DNA of 12,426 nucleotides, from positions 1-12,426 of the forward strand of contig DKVF01000091.1 in the NCBI GenBank assembly GCA_002491065.1. Direction: 5' to 3'. Shown in pieces: positions 11,238 through 12,426 of this stretch. Numbering within the stretch: the first letter of the stretch is position 1; every line of letters starts with the position of its first letter. A program made the translations under genes and the position numbers. Under the pieces are notes generated by a model. It made no database searches and had not been told where the DNA came from. It saw only the letters and a list, made by a program, of their open reading frames with translations. This DNA is from Peptococcaceae bacterium UBA7185. GTDB lineage: Bacteria > Bacillota > Peptococcia > Peptococcales > Peptococcaceae.

Positions 11238-12426
11238 CTGGAATCCCCATGCTGATTCTCTCGGTGGGCAGCATCATCGCGGTTCTGTTTTTTGTTACCT
11301 ACGCCTCCCAGAAGCACGATCTGAACAGCATCAAGGACAAGACGGTGGGCAATGGTTAGCACGGTACCGCCCGCTGGGCCACCCGTCAGGAAGTGAAGCG
11401 GACCTACCACCATGTCCCATTCACCCCGGAGGAATGGCGGCAGGCCGCAAAGAATGGGAACCAGCCCATAGCGCATGGAAAGCCGTTGCCTCAGGGAATC
11501 GTGCTGGGCTGTCAGGGTGGCAGGAAAACCACGGCATTGGTAGATTCCGATGATGTGCATGTGCTGATGATCGGCGCTTCCGGCGTGGGCAAGACGGCCT
11601 ATTTCCTGTATCCGAATCTGGAATATGCCTGTGCCAGCGGCATGAGCTTTCTGGCGCTGGATACCAAGGGCGATCTGGCAAGAAATTATGGAGCCATAGC
11701 ACGGGATATCTACGGCTACCGCATTTCCGTTGTGGATCTCCGGGAGCCTACCCGGTCAGATGGGAACAATCTGCTGACCTTGATCAACCGCTATATGGAT
11801 GAACACCGGGAGAATCCACGAGAGATAAGTGCCAAAGCAAAGGCGGAAAAGTACGCCAAGATTCTGGCGAAGACGATCATTAGCCCGGAGGGGGAGGGAA
11901 GTGACCATGGGCAGAACGCCTACTTCTACGATGCGGCAGAAGGGCTTCTTGCCTCGGTGGTTCTGCTGCTGTCGGAGTTTCTTCCCCCGGAGGAAACGGA
12001 CGGCTATGAGACCCGGCACATCGCTTCCGTGTTCAAGTTGGTGCAGGAACTCTTGATGCAGGGCCAGCGGGGTGGGAATCAGTTTCAGGAGCTGATGCAG
12101 CTTCTGCCCTCGGAACACAAAGCAAAATGGTTGGCCGGTTCTGCTCTGACAGTATCGGATCAGGCGATGAATTCCATCATGTCCACGGTGCTTTCCAAGC
12201 TGAATGCCTTTCTGGATACGGAGCTGGAACAGGTGCTTTGTTTCGATGGGGGCATCGATGCAGAACTGTTTGTTCAGGAAAAGTGTGCCATTTTCCTGAT
12301 CCTTCCGGAAGAAGATGCCACCAAGAATTTTGTAGCCAGCCTGATGATTCAGAACCTTGCCCGAGAGCTGTTTTCGGTGGCAAACGAGCACGGCGGGAAG
12401 CTGCCCAACCGGGCGGTGTTCTTCTG
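11234..12426 (+). pseudogene. VirD4/TraG-type conjugative coupling protein, in-frame TAG, 3' end outside window
   Basis: The coupling ATPase of a type IV secretion system, which brings the relaxase-DNA complex to the membrane channel. ATG 11234 follows AGGAGG. Order: one membrane segment at about residues 4-22 (LILSVGSIIAVLFFV), a linker, then TAG at codon 42 (11357-11359) inside the normally conserved GDGQHGTARWA-like stretch (here VGNG-stop-HGTARWA); the expected codon is CAG, one C-to-T change away. Beyond it the frame stays open to the window end: Walker A GASGVGKTAYFLYPNLEYA from 114, ALDTKGDLARNYG, VVDLREP, NAYFYDAAEGLLASVVLLLS, and AIFLILPEED. The Walker B region (normally just after RAVFF) lies beyond 12426. 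Without suppression the product is a 41-residue peptide. TAG ends the methylase gene in this window, so general recoding is unlikely. Confidence 0.85.

Noticed and set aside
11234..12426. General TAG recoding in this element
   Set aside because: The methylase at 4161-5588 ends at TAG just 4 bp before the next gene's ATG, so TAG works as a stop in this DNA.
1..12426. tRNA, rRNA or CRISPR array
   Set aside because: Reading both strands I found no cloverleaf, rRNA segment or regular repeat-spacer series.

Overview
The window looks like part of an integrative conjugative element from a gut-type Firmicute (Clostridia; Oscillospiraceae or Faecalibacterium-like is my guess from protein style, not proven). 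Evidence: a VirD4/TraG-type coupling protein, a DUF4314 protein and a DUF3991/Toprim-type fragment at the right end; a phage/ICE-style cytosine methyltransferase, an XRE repressor, a SLOG (YpsA-like) protein and an SRAP protein at the left end; and strong AGGAGG ribosome sites throughout.

Layout. 1-1385: 3' part of a C5-cytosine methyltransferase, apparently frameshifted. 1365-1766: a shared terminator, a small XRE repressor on the minus strand, and a divergent control region with four copies of a CGATATATCG operator. 1788-3411: SLOG/YpsA-like protein, an unknown 120-residue protein and an SRAP (YedK/HMCES-like) protein, all plus strand. 3412-4160: no intact gene, but two long hairpins and decayed fragments of an XRE regulator and a metallophosphoesterase. 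4161-8967: a tightly packed, visibly AT-rich four-gene operon. 8968-9664: non-coding, with competing hairpins and a row of terminators. 9665-10747: three small conjugative-element accessory genes. 10748-12426: a 5'-truncated Toprim gene and a virD4 gene with an in-frame TAG.

The highlight is the operon at 4161-8967: an Eco57I/TaqI-class adenine-N6 methylase; a 713-residue protein carrying two GHKL ATPase modules (an Hsp90/MORC/MutL-like one at the N terminus and a complete histidine-kinase core with H-box, N, G1 and G2 boxes at the C terminus); a stand-alone receiver-like protein with conserved acidic residues and a candidate phospho-acceptor Asp; and an HNH nuclease. Genes are spaced by 4 bp or overlap by 1 and 8 bp. 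The gene set suggests a restriction-like anti-phage system in which self-marking (methylase), DNA or damage sensing (GHKL), a phosphorelay switch (HK to receiver) and DNA cleavage (HNH) work together. I know of no named defence system with this composition; the functional model is inference.

Several genes around this operon are damaged (frameshifted methyltransferase, decayed fragments at 3.6-3.9 kb, truncated Toprim gene, amber codon in virD4), so the element may no longer move on its own, while the four-gene operon itself appears intact.
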